A stretch of 34,452 nt of DNA from Selenomonas sp. (GCA_003518745.1 DOYB01000177.1:1-34452), one strand, 5' to 3'. Shown: positions 23,691-32,333, counted from the stretch's first letter. The notes: generated from the letters alone by a model not told the origin. Translations and numbers: made by a program.

Positions 23691-24788
23691 ATGGAAAATT
23701 TTTTTCTTGCGGCCCTTGCGCGGGCAAGCGGGGTCGGCAGCAGGCAGCTGCGGAAGCTGCTCGATGAATTCGAGAATGCTGAGACGGTATGGAACCTCAC
23801 CAGGGAGGAGCTTCTGGATTGCGCTGCTTTGCCTATTCATGTGGTTGAGGCCATAGTCAGCTATCGAAAAGATTTTCCGGATGATCCCAAACAACTGCAA
23901 GAGGCCTGCGTTAAACAGGGAATCAAAACGGTCAGTCTGAAGGAACCGGAATATCCGGAAATTTTGAAGCAAATATCCGATCCTCCTGTAGTGATATACT
24001 ATAAGGGGACATTGGAACCTGCTGCCGCGCGATTGGCTATTGTGGGTTCAAGAATGGCCAGCCCATATGGTGAAGGGGTGGCAAAGGAGTTCGCGGAAAG
24101 ACTGGCGCGGGCCGGATTTACCATTGTCAGCGGAGGTGCCAGGGGAATAGATACCTTTTCCCATATAGGGGCCCTTAAGGGAGGACGGACTATCGCGGTT
24201 TTGGGATGCGGTGTGGATGTGGTATATCCTTCAGAAAACAGGAAGCTCTTTGGGGAAATAGCTGAGAAGGGAGCTATAATATCCGAATATGGGCCGGGTA
24301 CAAAACCCTTTCCGGCGTTTTTTCCCGCAAGAAACCGCATAATAAGCGGTCTTTCCAGGGGAACGATTGTGGTTGAGGCTGCTGAAAGAAGCGGCTCACT
24401 CATTACCGCGGAGCTTGCTATAAGCGAGGGGCGGGATGTATTTGCCATTCCGGGTACTATTTACTCCAAGACCAGCAAGGGCTGTCATAGGCTTATTCAG
24501 CAAGGGGCACAGCTTGCTTCATGCGTGGAGGACATATTGGAGGAGTATGGTGTATGTGAACCTAAAACCTCGAAGTCTTCCAAGAAAAAATTGCCAGAAA
24601 TGACACCTGAGGAAGCTGCTGTCTACAGAGTGCTGTCCGATGTGCATCCGCTGTCCATGGATGAGGTCATATACAATCTGCATGGAGCCCCTGTATCGAA
24701 TGTGTCATTCTTGCTGTTGCAGCTAGAGTTGAAGGGCTATGTAAAGGAAAATAAAATGCACGCGTACCTGCGTGCGGAAAGGGTGTGA
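23691..24788 (+). CDS. dprA: DNA-processing protein DprA
   Basis: ATG 23691 is chosen because GGAG lies 8 bases upstream; the in-frame ATG at 23661 has none. The 365-residue protein has a helical N-terminal domain (1-75) and the DprA Rossmann core, with LAIVGSRMASPYG (about 112-124), SGGARGIDTFSHIGAL (about 145-160) and EAAERSGSLITAELA (about 229-243). A C-terminal winged-helix of about 65 residues (PEMTPEEAAVYRVL onward) completes it. DprA binds single-stranded DNA taken up during transformation and loads RecA. Its presence hints at competence, though dprA is also retained in non-competent bacteria. topA follows after 4 bp, as in many Firmicutes. Confidence 0.95.
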   Translation: MENFFLAALARASGVGSRQLRKLLDEFENAETVWNLTREELLDCAALPIHVVEAIVSYRKDFPDDPKQLQEACVKQGIKTVSLKEPEYPEILKQISDPPVVIYYKGTLEPAAARLAIVGSRMASPYGEGVAKEFAERLARAGFTIVSGGARGIDTFSHIGALKGGRTIAVLGCGVDVVYPSENRKLFGEIAEKGAIISEYGPGTKPFPAFFPARNRIISGLSRGTIVVEAAERSGSLITAELAISEGRDVFAIPGTIYSKTSKGCHRLIQQGAQLASCVEDILEEYGVCEPKTSKSSKKKLPEMTPEEAAVYRVLSDVHPLSMDEVIYNLHGAPVSNVSFLLLQLELKGYVKENKMHAYLRAERV

Positions 24789-24792
24789 AATC

Positions 24793-26976
24793 TTGGCAGC
24801 CAAAGCATCGGCCAAGACCGCAGCGAAAGCAAAGCAGAAGAGAACTTTGGTGGTGGTTGAGTCACCGGCAAAGGCAAAAACCATCGAAAAATATCTGGGC
24901 AGGAAGTTCATGGTACGCGCTTCTATGGGACATCTCAGGGACCTTCCCAAAAGTCAGTTTGGCATAGACGTGGAGCATGATTTTGAACCCAAATATATAA
25001 ATATTCGTGGCAAGGGTGATTTGATCAAGGCACTGAAGAAGGACGCCAAGAACGCTGACAAGATTTTTCTGGCAAGCGACCCTGATCGCGAGGGAGAAGC
25101 TATTGCCTGGCATTTGGCACATATTTTGGGGATAAACCCGGAGGATGCCTGCCGCATTGTGTTCCATGAGATAACGAAGCCCGCTATTCAGGAAGCAGTG
25201 AAGTCTCCACGGCCAATCGACATGGCAAGGGTTGACGCGCAGCAGGCAAGGCGGCTTCTCGATCGTATCGTTGGATATAAGCTGAGCCCTTTGCTATGGC
25301 GCAAGGTCAGGAAAGGGCTTTCGGCTGGACGTGTTCAGTCTGTTACGGTGAAGCTCATTTGCGACCGTGAAAAGGAAATACAGGCCTTCGTATCGGAGGA
25401 ATACTGGACAGTCAATTTCAAGCTGAGAAAGGGAAAGTCTTCCATGTTCGAGGCTGAATTGACTCACGTGGACGGAAAGAAGCTGTCCCTTTCAAATGAG
25501 GACGAAACGAATGCCCTTCTTAAGGAATTGGAAAGGGAAGATATCGTTGTAAAGGATATCAAGAAGAGCCAGCGACGCCGCAAAGCATCAGCCCCATTCA
25601 CCACCAGCAGTATGCAGCAGGATGCTGCCCATAAGCTGGGTTTTACTTCCCGTAAGACTATGATGCTGGCTCAGCAGCTATATGAAGGCCTCGAACTGGG
25701 AAAGAGGGGCCCCGTGGGTTTGATTACCTACATGCGTACGGATTCCACCCGTATATCAGAGCTGGCTCAACAGGAGGCCAGGGATTTCCTTACGGCGCGT
25801 TTCGGAAGCGAGTATGTGCCGCAGAAGCCGAATATATACGCGACCGGAAAGAAAGCCCAGGATGCACATGAGGCTATTCGTCCAACCAGCATAGAACTTA
25901 CACCGGATGTGGTAGAGCCCTTCCTGTCTAAGGATCAGCTAAAGCTGTACAGCCTTATTTGGCAGCGTTTTGCCGGTAGTCAGATGTCAGCGGCAGTGTA
26001 TGATACGATTTCAGTACAGCTGGAAGCAGGCACTCGTTTCCGGGCAAAGGCCGCGGGATCTAAATTGAGATTTCCGGGCTTCACGGCCGTATATGGAGGC
26101 TCTGACTCAGGAAAGAAGGAAAAGGACGTGACCCTGCCGGATATGGAGCAAGGGGATGTTCTGACTGTTGTGAAATTCCTTCCTCAACAGCACTTTACCG
26201 AACCACCTCCGCGTTACAATGACGCTTCTTTGGTAAAGACGCTAGAAGAAAAGGATATAGGACGTCCAAGCACATATGCGCCAATCATTGAAACGATTCA
26301 GGCCAGAGGCTATGTCCAACGTGTAGATAAGCAATTCCGCCCAACAGAACTTGGCTTTGTGGTTCTGGATATGCTGGAGGAATATTTCAGGGATATAGTG
26401 GATGTTAAGTTCACGGCCGGAATGGAAAACGAGCTGGACGAAATCGCGGAGGGGAAATTGCAGAAAGAAGAAGTTCTTTCCGAATTCTATACTCCATTTG
26501 ACGAGACTCTGAAAAAGGCTGATGAGGCCATAGGTCATGTGGAACTTCCGGTGGAGGAAACGGACGAAATCTGTGACCTTTGCGGCCGCCGGATGGTTGT
26601 CAAGCAGGGGCGTTTCGGAAAATTCCTGGCATGTCCGGGCTTTCCCGAGTGCAGGAATACGAAACCGCTTCTGAAGGATACCGGCGTGAAATGCCCCAAA
26701 TGCGGCGGGCGCATTGTTGAACGGCGCACGAGGCGAGGCAGGAGCTTCTTCGGCTGTGAGAAATACCCTGAGTGTGACTATACAACATGGGATGTTCCTC
26801 AAATGGAGACGTGCAAGAGCTGTGGCGCCTTCATGCTGAAGCATAGCTATCGAAATGGCAGGGTTCTGATGTATTGCAGCAATGATGCCTGCGAAAGCCG
26901 TAAGGACAATCCGATAAATGCTGAATTGGAAAAAGCAAAAAAGAGAGCCGAGTCAAAGACAAAGGAATCAAAGTAG
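24793..26976 (+). CDS. topA: DNA topoisomerase I
   Basis: TTG 24793 is the best start, with GGAAAGGG 8 bases upstream; a GTG at 24772 would overlap dprA. The 727-residue enzyme starts with a basic Ala/Lys-rich tail, then the TOPRIM domain with E23 in VESPAKAKTIEKYLG and the acidic triad SDPDREGE (95-102). The catalytic tyrosine is Tyr313 in LITYMRTDSTR, and GLSAGRVQSV lies in the gate region. Three zinc ribbons close the protein, with C4 patterns starting at CDLCGRRM, CPKCGGRI and CKSCGAFM. It relaxes negative supercoils as a type IA enzyme. The gene lies between dprA and trmFO, the usual Firmicutes order. Confidence 0.97.
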   Translation: MAAKASAKTAAKAKQKRTLVVVESPAKAKTIEKYLGRKFMVRASMGHLRDLPKSQFGIDVEHDFEPKYINIRGKGDLIKALKKDAKNADKIFLASDPDREGEAIAWHLAHILGINPEDACRIVFHEITKPAIQEAVKSPRPIDMARVDAQQARRLLDRIVGYKLSPLLWRKVRKGLSAGRVQSVTVKLICDREKEIQAFVSEEYWTVNFKLRKGKSSMFEAELTHVDGKKLSLSNEDETNALLKELEREDIVVKDIKKSQRRRKASAPFTTSSMQQDAAHKLGFTSRKTMMLAQQLYEGLELGKRGPVGLITYMRTDSTRISELAQQEARDFLTARFGSEYVPQKPNIYATGKKAQDAHEAIRPTSIELTPDVVEPFLSKDQLKLYSLIWQRFAGSQMSAAVYDTISVQLEAGTRFRAKAAGSKLRFPGFTAVYGGSDSGKKEKDVTLPDMEQGDVLTVVKFLPQQHFTEPPPRYNDASLVKTLEEKDIGRPSTYAPIIETIQARGYVQRVDKQFRPTELGFVVLDMLEEYFRDIVDVKFTAGMENELDEIAEGKLQKEEVLSEFYTPFDETLKKADEAIGHVELPVEETDEICDLCGRRMVVKQGRFGKFLACPGFPECRNTKPLLKDTGVKCPKCGGRIVERRTRRGRSFFGCEKYPECDYTTWDVPQMETCKSCGAFMLKHSYRNGRVLMYCSNDACESRKDNPINAELEKAKKRAESKTKESK

Positions 26977-27024
26977 GGGTTTCAAACGATGAAGCCGCAA
27001 TAGATTAAAGCAGGGAGCAGTACC

Positions 27025-28332
27025 ATGAAGAGAATCATCATCGTAGGTGCCGGACTGGCAGGCTCAGAGGCCGCATGGCAGGCAGCGAAGCGGGGGGCAG
27101 AGGTCGTTCTTTATGAGATGAGGCCGGAAAGGATGACACCGGCGCACAAAACCTCGGGCTTTGCTGAACTGGTGTGCAGTAATTCCCTTCGGGGAGCGGG
27201 TATGGAGAACGCGGTTGGGGTGCTGAAGGAGGAAATGCGTATCCTTGGCTCCCTGATAATGGAGGCCGCGGATGCCACAGAGGTTCCCGCAGGCGGAGCT
27301 CTGGCAGTGGACAGGGAGGGCTTTAGCCGGTACATTACTGATAAGCTGGAGTCACATCCCAATGTGACGGTACTTCGTGAGAAGCTGCACGATATTCCGC
27401 CAACTGATGAACAGGTGGCTATAATAGCCAGCGGGCCGTTGACTGATGGGGCATTGGCGGAGTCCATAGCCGCTCTCACAGGAGAAGGTTCCTTTTACTT
27501 TTATGATGCCGCGGCTCCCATTGTAACCTTGGACTCCATTGATATGTCGAAGGCCTATCGTGCGTCACGCTATGGCAAGGGGGAGGCCTCATATATAAAC
27601 TGTCCCATGACGAAGGAGGAATATCTCCATTTCTATGAGGAGCTCATTCATGCTGAAATGACACATACCCATGAATTTGAAAAGGAAATCTTCTTCGAGG
27701 GCTGTATGCCTGTGGAGGTTATGGCATCAAGAGGAGAGGATACCCTTCGGTACGGTCCCTTGAAGCCCGTTGGCCTGGAGCATCCGGAAACAGGTGAGCT
27801 GCCATACGCGGTAGTTCAATTGAGGCAGGACAATGCGGAAGGAACACTGTACAATATAGTGGGGTTTCAAACGCATTTGAAATGGCCAGAGCAAAAAAGG
27901 GTATTTGGGTTGATTCCGGGACTTGAGAACGCGGAGTTTATGCGCTATGGAGTTATGCACAGGAATACCTTTCTGAATGCTCCAAAGCTGCTCCTGCCCA
28001 CCATGCAGTATAAAGGCAGGGAAAATCTCTTTTTCGCGGGTCAGATGACCGGGGTCGAGGGCTATGTGGAGTCGGCCGCGTCGGGACTGATAGCCGGGGT
28101 AAATGCCTTTAGGATTGTTTCAGGGGATTCTCCTATGGTCTTTCCTAAAGAGAGCTGTCACGGCGCATTAGCCAACTATATTACAACGGCGGATCCGGAG
28201 CATTTCCAGCCCATGAACGTAAATTTTGGTCTTCTGCCGCCCTTGGCAGAAAAGCTTCGTCCGAAAAAGCTCAAGAAAGCCAAATTGGCAGAACGGGCTT
28301 TGGAAGCAATTCATAACATACAGCATGTCTAG
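27025..28332 (+). CDS. trmFO: tRNA (uracil-54-C5)-methyltransferase, folate-dependent
   Basis: The 435-residue flavoprotein opens with the FAD-binding loop GAGLAGSEAA (8-17) and the family block HKTSGFAELVCSNSLRG, which carries a conserved cysteine. It keeps GEASYINCPM and TGVEGYVESAASG further on. TrmFO uses methylenetetrahydrofolate and FADH2 to make ribothymidine at position 54 of tRNA. This is the alternative to SAM-dependent TrmA in Firmicutes and other bacteria. GGGAG precedes the ATG by 7 bases. It sits between topA and hslV. The xerC gene that often lies at this point in Bacillus-type clusters is absent. Confidence 0.97.
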   Translation: MKRIIIVGAGLAGSEAAWQAAKRGAEVVLYEMRPERMTPAHKTSGFAELVCSNSLRGAGMENAVGVLKEEMRILGSLIMEAADATEVPAGGALAVDREGFSRYITDKLESHPNVTVLREKLHDIPPTDEQVAIIASGPLTDGALAESIAALTGEGSFYFYDAAAPIVTLDSIDMSKAYRASRYGKGEASYINCPMTKEEYLHFYEELIHAEMTHTHEFEKEIFFEGCMPVEVMASRGEDTLRYGPLKPVGLEHPETGELPYAVVQLRQDNAEGTLYNIVGFQTHLKWPEQKRVFGLIPGLENAEFMRYGVMHRNTFLNAPKLLLPTMQYKGRENLFFAGQMTGVEGYVESAASGLIAGVNAFRIVSGDSPMVFPKESCHGALANYITTADPEHFQPMNVNFGLLPPLAEKLRPKKLKKAKLAERALEAIHNIQHV

Positions 28333-28362
28333 AATTACGGCCTTGCTAAAGGAGGAAACTAA

Positions 28363-28905
28363 ATGGATATGACCTTTCATGCTACAACAATCGTAGCTGT
28401 CCGGAAAAATGGGAAAACGGCTATAGCCGGAGACGGACAGGTAACTTTTGGGCAGAATACTGTAATGAAGGCAAATGCCAGAAAGGTACGCCGCCTTTAT
28501 CACGATAAGGTTCTGGCCGGTTTTGCCGGCTCTGTGGCAGATGCCTTCACGCTCTTTGAGAAGTTTGAGGCGAAGCTGGAATCCTACCACGGGAATCTTC
28601 AGCGTGCTGCCGTAGAGCTTGCGAAGGATTGGCGAACAGACCGCATACTGCGCAAGCTGGAGGCGCTCCTCTTGGTGGCGGATAAGGAAACGATTCTGAT
28701 GGTTTCCGGCAATGGGGAGGTCATTGATCCCGACGGTGATGTGGCGGCAATTGGCTCCGGTGGATTCTACGCCCTTTCCGCCGGCCGCGCGATGGTCAAG
28801 CATACTGATATGACAGCCGCGGAGATAGCAAAGGAAGCGCTTTCTATCGCGGCAGATATATGCGTTTATACTAATCACAACATCAAGGTAGAGGAGCTGG
28901 ACTAA
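28363..28905 (+). CDS. hslV: ATP-dependent protease proteolytic subunit HslV
   Basis: The 180-residue subunit reads MDMTFHATTIVAVRKNGK. The conserved Thr-Thr-Ile begins at residue 8, so a seven-residue N-terminal extension must be removed to expose the catalytic threonine. The same FHATTI extension is known from Bacillus and Thermotoga relatives. The rest, GDGQVTFG, AGFAGSVADAFTLFEKFE and AIGSGGFYALSAGRA, matches the HslV fold. Twelve HslV subunits form the proteolytic chamber capped by HslU. GGAGGAAAC precedes the ATG, and the stop codon shares one base with hslU (TAATG). Confidence 0.97.
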   Translation: MDMTFHATTIVAVRKNGKTAIAGDGQVTFGQNTVMKANARKVRRLYHDKVLAGFAGSVADAFTLFEKFEAKLESYHGNLQRAAVELAKDWRTDRILRKLEALLLVADKETILMVSGNGEVIDPDGDVAAIGSGGFYALSAGRAMVKHTDMTAAEIAKEALSIAADICVYTNHNIKVEELD

Positions 28906-30311
28906 TGGACAAGGATAAAATCGGCGTAAATGAACAGACTCCACGACAGATTGTGGAGGAATTGGACAAGCATATTGTTGGACAGTCTGAAGCAAAGCGT
29001 TCAGTAGCCATCGCGCTGCGTAATCGTTGGAGAAGCCGTCAGCTGCCCGATGCGATGCGGGATGATGTTATTCCTAAAAACATCTTGATGATTGGCTCCA
29101 CCGGTGTCGGAAAAACCGAGATTGCCCGGCGTCTTGCGCGTCTGGTCAAGGCGCCCTTCATTAAGGTTGAAGCGACAAAGTTCACTGAAGTTGGTTATGT
29201 GGGACGTGACGTTGAGTCTATTATCCGCGATTTGGCTGAGATTGCCGTGCGTATGATACGTCAGCAAAAAACTGAGGAGGTCAAGGAAAAGGCTGAACAG
29301 CTTGCGGAGGAACGTATCCTGGATGTGTTCGTCCCTGAGCCCAAGAAGTCCAAGAATCCTTTGGGACGTCTCTTTGGCAATGATGAAGAGGATGAGAAGG
29401 AAGCTGAGGAAAAGCCTGAGGAACCGAAGTATCAGGCAGGACGGGAATGGGTCAGGAAAAGGCTTGCCAAGGGCGAGTTGGAGGAAGAACTCATAGAGAT
29501 AGATGTTGAGGAAGCATCTCGTCCGATGGTGGGTATGTTTTCCGGTTCAAGCCTTGAGGGCATGGGTGACAATTTGCAGGACATGATTGGAAATCTTATG
29601 CCAAAACGCCGTAAGAAGCGCAAGGTTACCGTATCGGCTGCCAGAAAGATTTTTGCCCAGGAGGAAGCCGATAAACTCATAGATATGGAGGATGTGGCGG
29701 AAACTGCCGTTCAGGTTGCTGAACGCAGCGGAATCGTCTTCCTCGATGAAATCGACAAGGTGGCGGTAAAGGACGGAGCCTCAGGACACGATGTTTCCAG
29801 AGAAGGCGTGCAGCGGGATATACTTCCCATTGTTGAGGGTTCTACCGTTATGACAAAATATGGACCGGTTAAGACGGACCATGTACTGTTCATAGCCGCG
29901 GGTGCCTTCCATACCGCAAAGCCCTCTGATTTGATTCCGGAACTTCAGGGACGCTTCCCTATCAGGGTTGAATTGAAATCCTTGAGGAAAGAGGATTTTG
30001 AGAAGATTCTTACTGAACCGCAGAACGCCCTTATTAAACAGTATGAGGCTCTTTTAGCGACGGAGGGCATTGAGCTTTCTTTTGACAATAGTGCTATCAG
30101 CCGCCTTGCTGAGTTGGCCTGCGACGTAAATGACCAGTCGGAGGATATCGGTGCCCGCAGGCTTCACACCCTTCTGGAAAAGCTGTTGGAGGACGTTTCC
30201 TTTGACGCCCCTGATATGGAAGATAAAAAGGTTGTAGTCGACGCAGCCTACGTGGATCAGAAATTAGCTGATATTGTTGTTAACAGGGACCTGTCTCAGT
30301 ATATTCTATAA
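28905..30311 (+). CDS. hslU: ATP-dependent protease ATPase subunit HslU
   Basis: The 468-residue AAA+ unfoldase has Walker A GSTGVGKT (64-71), the pore loop GYVGRD (97-102), Walker B with D281/E282 in IVFLDEIDK, and a charged intermediate (I) domain rich in Glu/Lys at about 120-200. The C-terminus ends LSQYIL, the short tail that inserts into HslV and activates it. It unfolds substrates and feeds them to HslV. The gene follows hslV with a one-base overlap, so subunits are made in step. In Bacillus codY comes next; here a terminator follows instead. Confidence 0.97.
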   Translation: MDKDKIGVNEQTPRQIVEELDKHIVGQSEAKRSVAIALRNRWRSRQLPDAMRDDVIPKNILMIGSTGVGKTEIARRLARLVKAPFIKVEATKFTEVGYVGRDVESIIRDLAEIAVRMIRQQKTEEVKEKAEQLAEERILDVFVPEPKKSKNPLGRLFGNDEEDEKEAEEKPEEPKYQAGREWVRKRLAKGELEEELIEIDVEEASRPMVGMFSGSSLEGMGDNLQDMIGNLMPKRRKKRKVTVSAARKIFAQEEADKLIDMEDVAETAVQVAERSGIVFLDEIDKVAVKDGASGHDVSREGVQRDILPIVEGSTVMTKYGPVKTDHVLFIAAGAFHTAKPSDLIPELQGRFPIRVELKSLRKEDFEKILTEPQNALIKQYEALLATEGIELSFDNSAISRLAELACDVNDQSEDIGARRLHTLLEKLLEDVSFDAPDMEDKKVVVDAAYVDQKLADIVVNRDLSQYIL

Positions 30312-30329
30312 AAGAATAAGCTATCGAAA

Positions 30330-30364
30330 GTATGATGGGAATCTTAGGATTTCCATCATATTTT
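30330..30364 (+). terminator. Intrinsic terminator after hslU
   Basis: A 13-bp stem (TATGATGGGAATC / GATTTCCATCATA, one G-U pair) with a TTAG loop ends in TTTTT, 18 bp after the hslU stop. Confidence 0.9.
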
Positions 30365-30388
30365 GCTAAGAGGGCCTAAAAGGCAAAT

Positions 30389-30417
30389 AAAAAAGGAAAC
30401 GGTTTGTTGCCGTTTCC
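30389..30417 (-). terminator. Intrinsic terminator of the minus-strand RHH gene
   Basis: A perfect 8-bp stem GGAAACGG/CCGTTTCC encloses a 7-nt loop and is followed on the minus strand by TTTTTT. It starts 29 bp beyond the stop codon of the gene at 30447. Confidence 0.9.
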
Positions 30418-30446
30418 GCAGCCGCTATTAATGTCCTTTCGTACCC

Positions 30447-30629
30447 TCACTCGTGCTCATCTTGATTCGCAACTACGCCGAATTCTTTCTCATAGCCCTC
30501 AATACCCTGCTTGATGAAATATTCCAGTTGTGAATTCAAGGAGCGCAATTCTTTCTCTGCGATGATTTTCAGCTTGCTATGGGCTTTTTCATCCAGACGT
30601 AGCTGTAGGGCTATCTTTCTACCAGCCAT
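30447..30629 (-). CDS. Small ribbon-helix-helix (Arc-type) DNA-binding protein
   Basis: The start is ATG 30629 with AAAGGAGAAG upstream, giving 60 residues. The N-terminus (AGRKIALQLRLDEKAHSKLKIIAEKELRSLNSQLEYFIKQGIEGYEKEF) has the Arc/MetJ order: a short basic strand (IALQLRL) for the DNA groove, then two helices separated by a LRSLNSQ turn. The tail is acidic. Such proteins bind as dimers of dimers to short repeats, often controlling their own promoter. No toxin gene adjoins it, so it is not obviously an antitoxin. It is divergent from a second RHH gene at 30805, with repeated boxes between them. Confidence 0.82.
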   Translation of the reverse strand: MAGRKIALQLRLDEKAHSKLKIIAEKELRSLNSQLEYFIKQGIEGYEKEFGVVANQDEHE

Positions 30630-30697
30630 AATCACTTCTCCTTTCTTTGCCTACGATATCACTATGATATCAAACTTTAAATAGAATAAATAGTGTT

Positions 30698-30710
30698 ATA
30701 GTGAAACTAT
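30698..30710. promoter_or_regulatory. Operator-like box A between the divergent RHH genes
   Basis: ATAGT-GAA-ACTAT is a perfect 5-3-5 inverted repeat. A further ATAGTG half-site lies 8 bp to its left (30690-30695), and CACTAT occurs at 30659-30664. Box B at 30759-30771 differs from it by one base when read on the opposite strand. Confidence 0.55.
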
Positions 30711-30734
30711 TTTGATGATATGGCCAAAATAATA

Positions 30735-30763
30735 TTGAAAAATTATCTAATTTATGATATAGT
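30735..30763 (+). promoter_or_regulatory. Promoter of the plus-strand RHH gene
   Basis: TTGAAA (30735-30740), a 17-bp spacer and TATAGT (30758-30763) form the promoter; the TG before the -10 makes it an extended type. The -10 lies inside box B, so a bound regulator would block RNA polymerase. Confidence 0.72.
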
Positions 30764-30771
30764 TTCAGTAT
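30759..30771. promoter_or_regulatory. Operator-like box B overlapping the -10
   Basis: ATAGTTTCAGTAT read on the minus strand is ATACTGAAACTAT, one base from box A. It covers the -10 and the predicted start site of the gene at 30805, which fits autorepression by one of the two RHH proteins. Confidence 0.55.
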
Positions 30772-30804
30772 AGTATCGCGGTATTGTCAAAGGGGAGGGA
30801 GAAT

Positions 30805-30987
30805 GTGGTCACAACGACAATAAGGTTTCCCGATGGTCTTTATCAGCATGTTTCGGATTATGCTGAAGTGAATGATCTCAGTAAAAATCAGGTAATAAAA
30901 ATGGCCGTCAGGGAATTTTTGGAACGAAAGGGTGTTCACGTCTACAGAGAAACTGATCAGGGCGAGTTAACCAGTGAGAAAAATTGA
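30805..30987 (+). CDS. Small ribbon-helix-helix (CopG-type) DNA-binding protein
   Basis: GTG 30805 is preferred because AGGGGAGGG lies 6 bases upstream; the TTG at 30784 precedes that site. The 60-residue protein starts VTTTIRFPDGLYQHVSDYAEVNDLSKNQVIKMAVREFLERKG: a strand TTTIRF, helix 1, a loop with NDLSKNQ, and helix 2. This is the CopG/ParG-type RHH fold. A polar tail of about 15 residues follows. The strand's polar Thr-x-Arg residues would read DNA. No partner toxin is seen. It is probably a transcription regulator acting on the intergenic boxes. Confidence 0.85.
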   Translation: MVTTTIRFPDGLYQHVSDYAEVNDLSKNQVIKMAVREFLERKGVHVYRETDQGELTSEKN

Positions 30988-31095
30988 CAATATACCCTTT
31001 CTTATATATCGTTTATTTATTGTTTTTTCTTAAGTGCGATTTAGGTGTTTTTTACTCTTTCTTTTTGTTAATCGAAGCGTATGCCATATTTGTGT

Positions 31096-31123
31096 GGCCC
31101 TTGTCTCTGCAAGGGTCTTTTTT
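31096..31123 (+). terminator. Intrinsic terminator downstream of the plus-strand RHH gene
   Basis: An 8-bp stem GGCCCTTG/CAAGGGTC (one G-U pair) with a TCTCTG loop ends in TTTTTT. It lies 109 bp after the stop, so the message has a T-rich 3' untranslated stretch (30988-31095) without a credible gene. Confidence 0.82.
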
Positions 31124-31301
31124 GCGTGTCTACCTTATTTTTTCATTAAATTATCATGAAACAAGAAAAATTAACTGGAGTAATGAACAATAATAAGCTA
31201 TAATTGAATAGCGGCTGAATAAGCACATGTTGATATCAGGAATTACAGCAGTGATGGCGAACAGAGTCATCTATAAGGTTATTATTACAAAGGAGAATAA
31301 G
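31124..31301 (+). other. asd upstream region
   Basis: This is AT-rich sequence between the terminator and asd. A perfect TATAAT occurs at 31199-31204, but the best -35 (TTAACT at 31171) is 22 bp away. The promoter is therefore weak or needs an activator. An open frame entering asd from 31227 has no ribosome-binding site. Confidence 0.4.
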
Positions 31302-32333
31302 ATGAAGAAATATAATGTTGCGATTTTAGGTGCCACAGGAGCTGTGGGTCAGGAATTTCTTAGTCTGATTGAAGAGAGGAATTTTCCCTTTGCAAATTTG
31401 AAGATGCTTGCCTCCAAGCGCTCCGCCGGGAAGAAGATTTCTTTTATGGGGAAGGAGTATACTGTTGAAGAGGCAACGGAGGATTCCTTCAAGGATGTGC
31501 AGATCGCGCTTTTTGCGGGTGGTTCTGCCAGCAAGGCATTTGCTCCCGCGGCAGTAAAGGCTGGGGCTGTTGTAATAGATAATTCAAGTACCTTCCGCAT
31601 GGATCCCGAGGTTCCCTTGGTTGTTCCTGAGGTCAACCCACAGGCAATCGCACGGCATAAGGGTATAATAGCAAACCCTAACTGTTCCACCATAATAATG
31701 GTAATGGCACTGAAGCCCCTTTATGACGTGGCTAAGATCAAGCGGGTAGTTGTCTCCACCTATCAGGCAGTTTCCGGAGGCGGCAAGGAGGCTATGGCCG
31801 AGTTGGAGCAGCAGGTTCAGGATATTGTGGCGGGTCGTGAGGTAACTGCCAATATACTGCCGGGTGCGGCGCTTGCGAAGCATTATCAGATTGCCTTCAA
31901 TCTCATTCCGCAGATTGATGTCTTTAAGGAAAACCTCTATACAAAAGAGGAAATGAAAATGATTGACGAGACGAAAAAAATCATGGAAGATGATTCCATG
32001 CGCATTACGGCAACTACTGTCCGAGTACCCGTCTATCGCAGTCATGCGGAATCAGTTAATGTGGAGTTCGAGAGTGAGGTTACTGAGGACGCTGCTAAAA
32101 AGGCCTTGGCCAATTTCCCCGGAGTTATCCTGCGGGATAATCCTGACGAAATGGAGTACCCGATGCCCTTGGAGACTTCCGGCAAAAACGATGTGGAGGT
32201 CGGTCGTTTGAGGAAGGATTATTCAATCGAGAATGGGCTCAATTTCTGGGTATGCGGCGATCAGATACGCAAGGGTGCCGCGCTTAATGCGCTGCAGATT
32301 GCAGAGTATATGATTAAGAATGATATGATTTGA
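31302..32333 (+). CDS. asd: Aspartate-semialdehyde dehydrogenase
   Basis: The start is ATG 31302 with AAAGGAG 8 bases upstream. The 343-residue enzyme opens with the NADP loop VAILGATGAVGQEF (6-19) and has the catalytic cysteine in NPNCSTI (near residue 130). It keeps the SGGGKEAM block and the C-terminal GRLRKDYSIENGLNFWVCGDQIRKGAALNALQIAE. It reduces aspartyl phosphate to aspartate semialdehyde, the branch point to lysine/diaminopimelate, threonine and methionine. A threonine-synthase gene lies elsewhere in this window, but the two are not in one operon. It is probably read through to ireB, 54 bp later, as no terminator separates them. Confidence 0.97.
   Translation: MKKYNVAILGATGAVGQEFLSLIEERNFPFANLKMLASKRSAGKKISFMGKEYTVEEATEDSFKDVQIALFAGGSASKAFAPAAVKAGAVVIDNSSTFRMDPEVPLVVPEVNPQAIARHKGIIANPNCSTIIMVMALKPLYDVAKIKRVVVSTYQAVSGGGKEAMAELEQQVQDIVAGREVTANILPGAALAKHYQIAFNLIPQIDVFKENLYTKEEMKMIDETKKIMEDDSMRITATTVRVPVYRSHAESVNVEFESEVTEDAAKKALANFPGVILRDNPDEMEYPMPLETSGKNDVEVGRLRKDYSIENGLNFWVCGDQIRKGAALNALQIAEYMIKNDMI

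Noticed and set aside
26242..26844. 200-codon open frame opposite the topA zinc ribbons
   Set aside because: It is an artefact of the Cys/Gly codons of the zinc ribbons; no start signal was found.
28168..28995. 275-codon open frame on the minus strand over trmFO/hslV
   Set aside because: It is antisense to conserved genes on both sides and spans their junction, which is unlikely for a real gene.
30447..30987. Toxin-antitoxin pair
   Set aside because: Both small genes encode RHH DNA-binding proteins; no toxin (RelE, ParE, PIN, MazF type) is next to either, and they are divergent instead of paired in one operon.
30984..31193. Hydrophobic 69-codon open frame after the plus-strand RHH gene
   Set aside because: The hydrophobicity comes from T-rich untranslated DNA; there is no ribosome-binding site and a terminator lies inside it.
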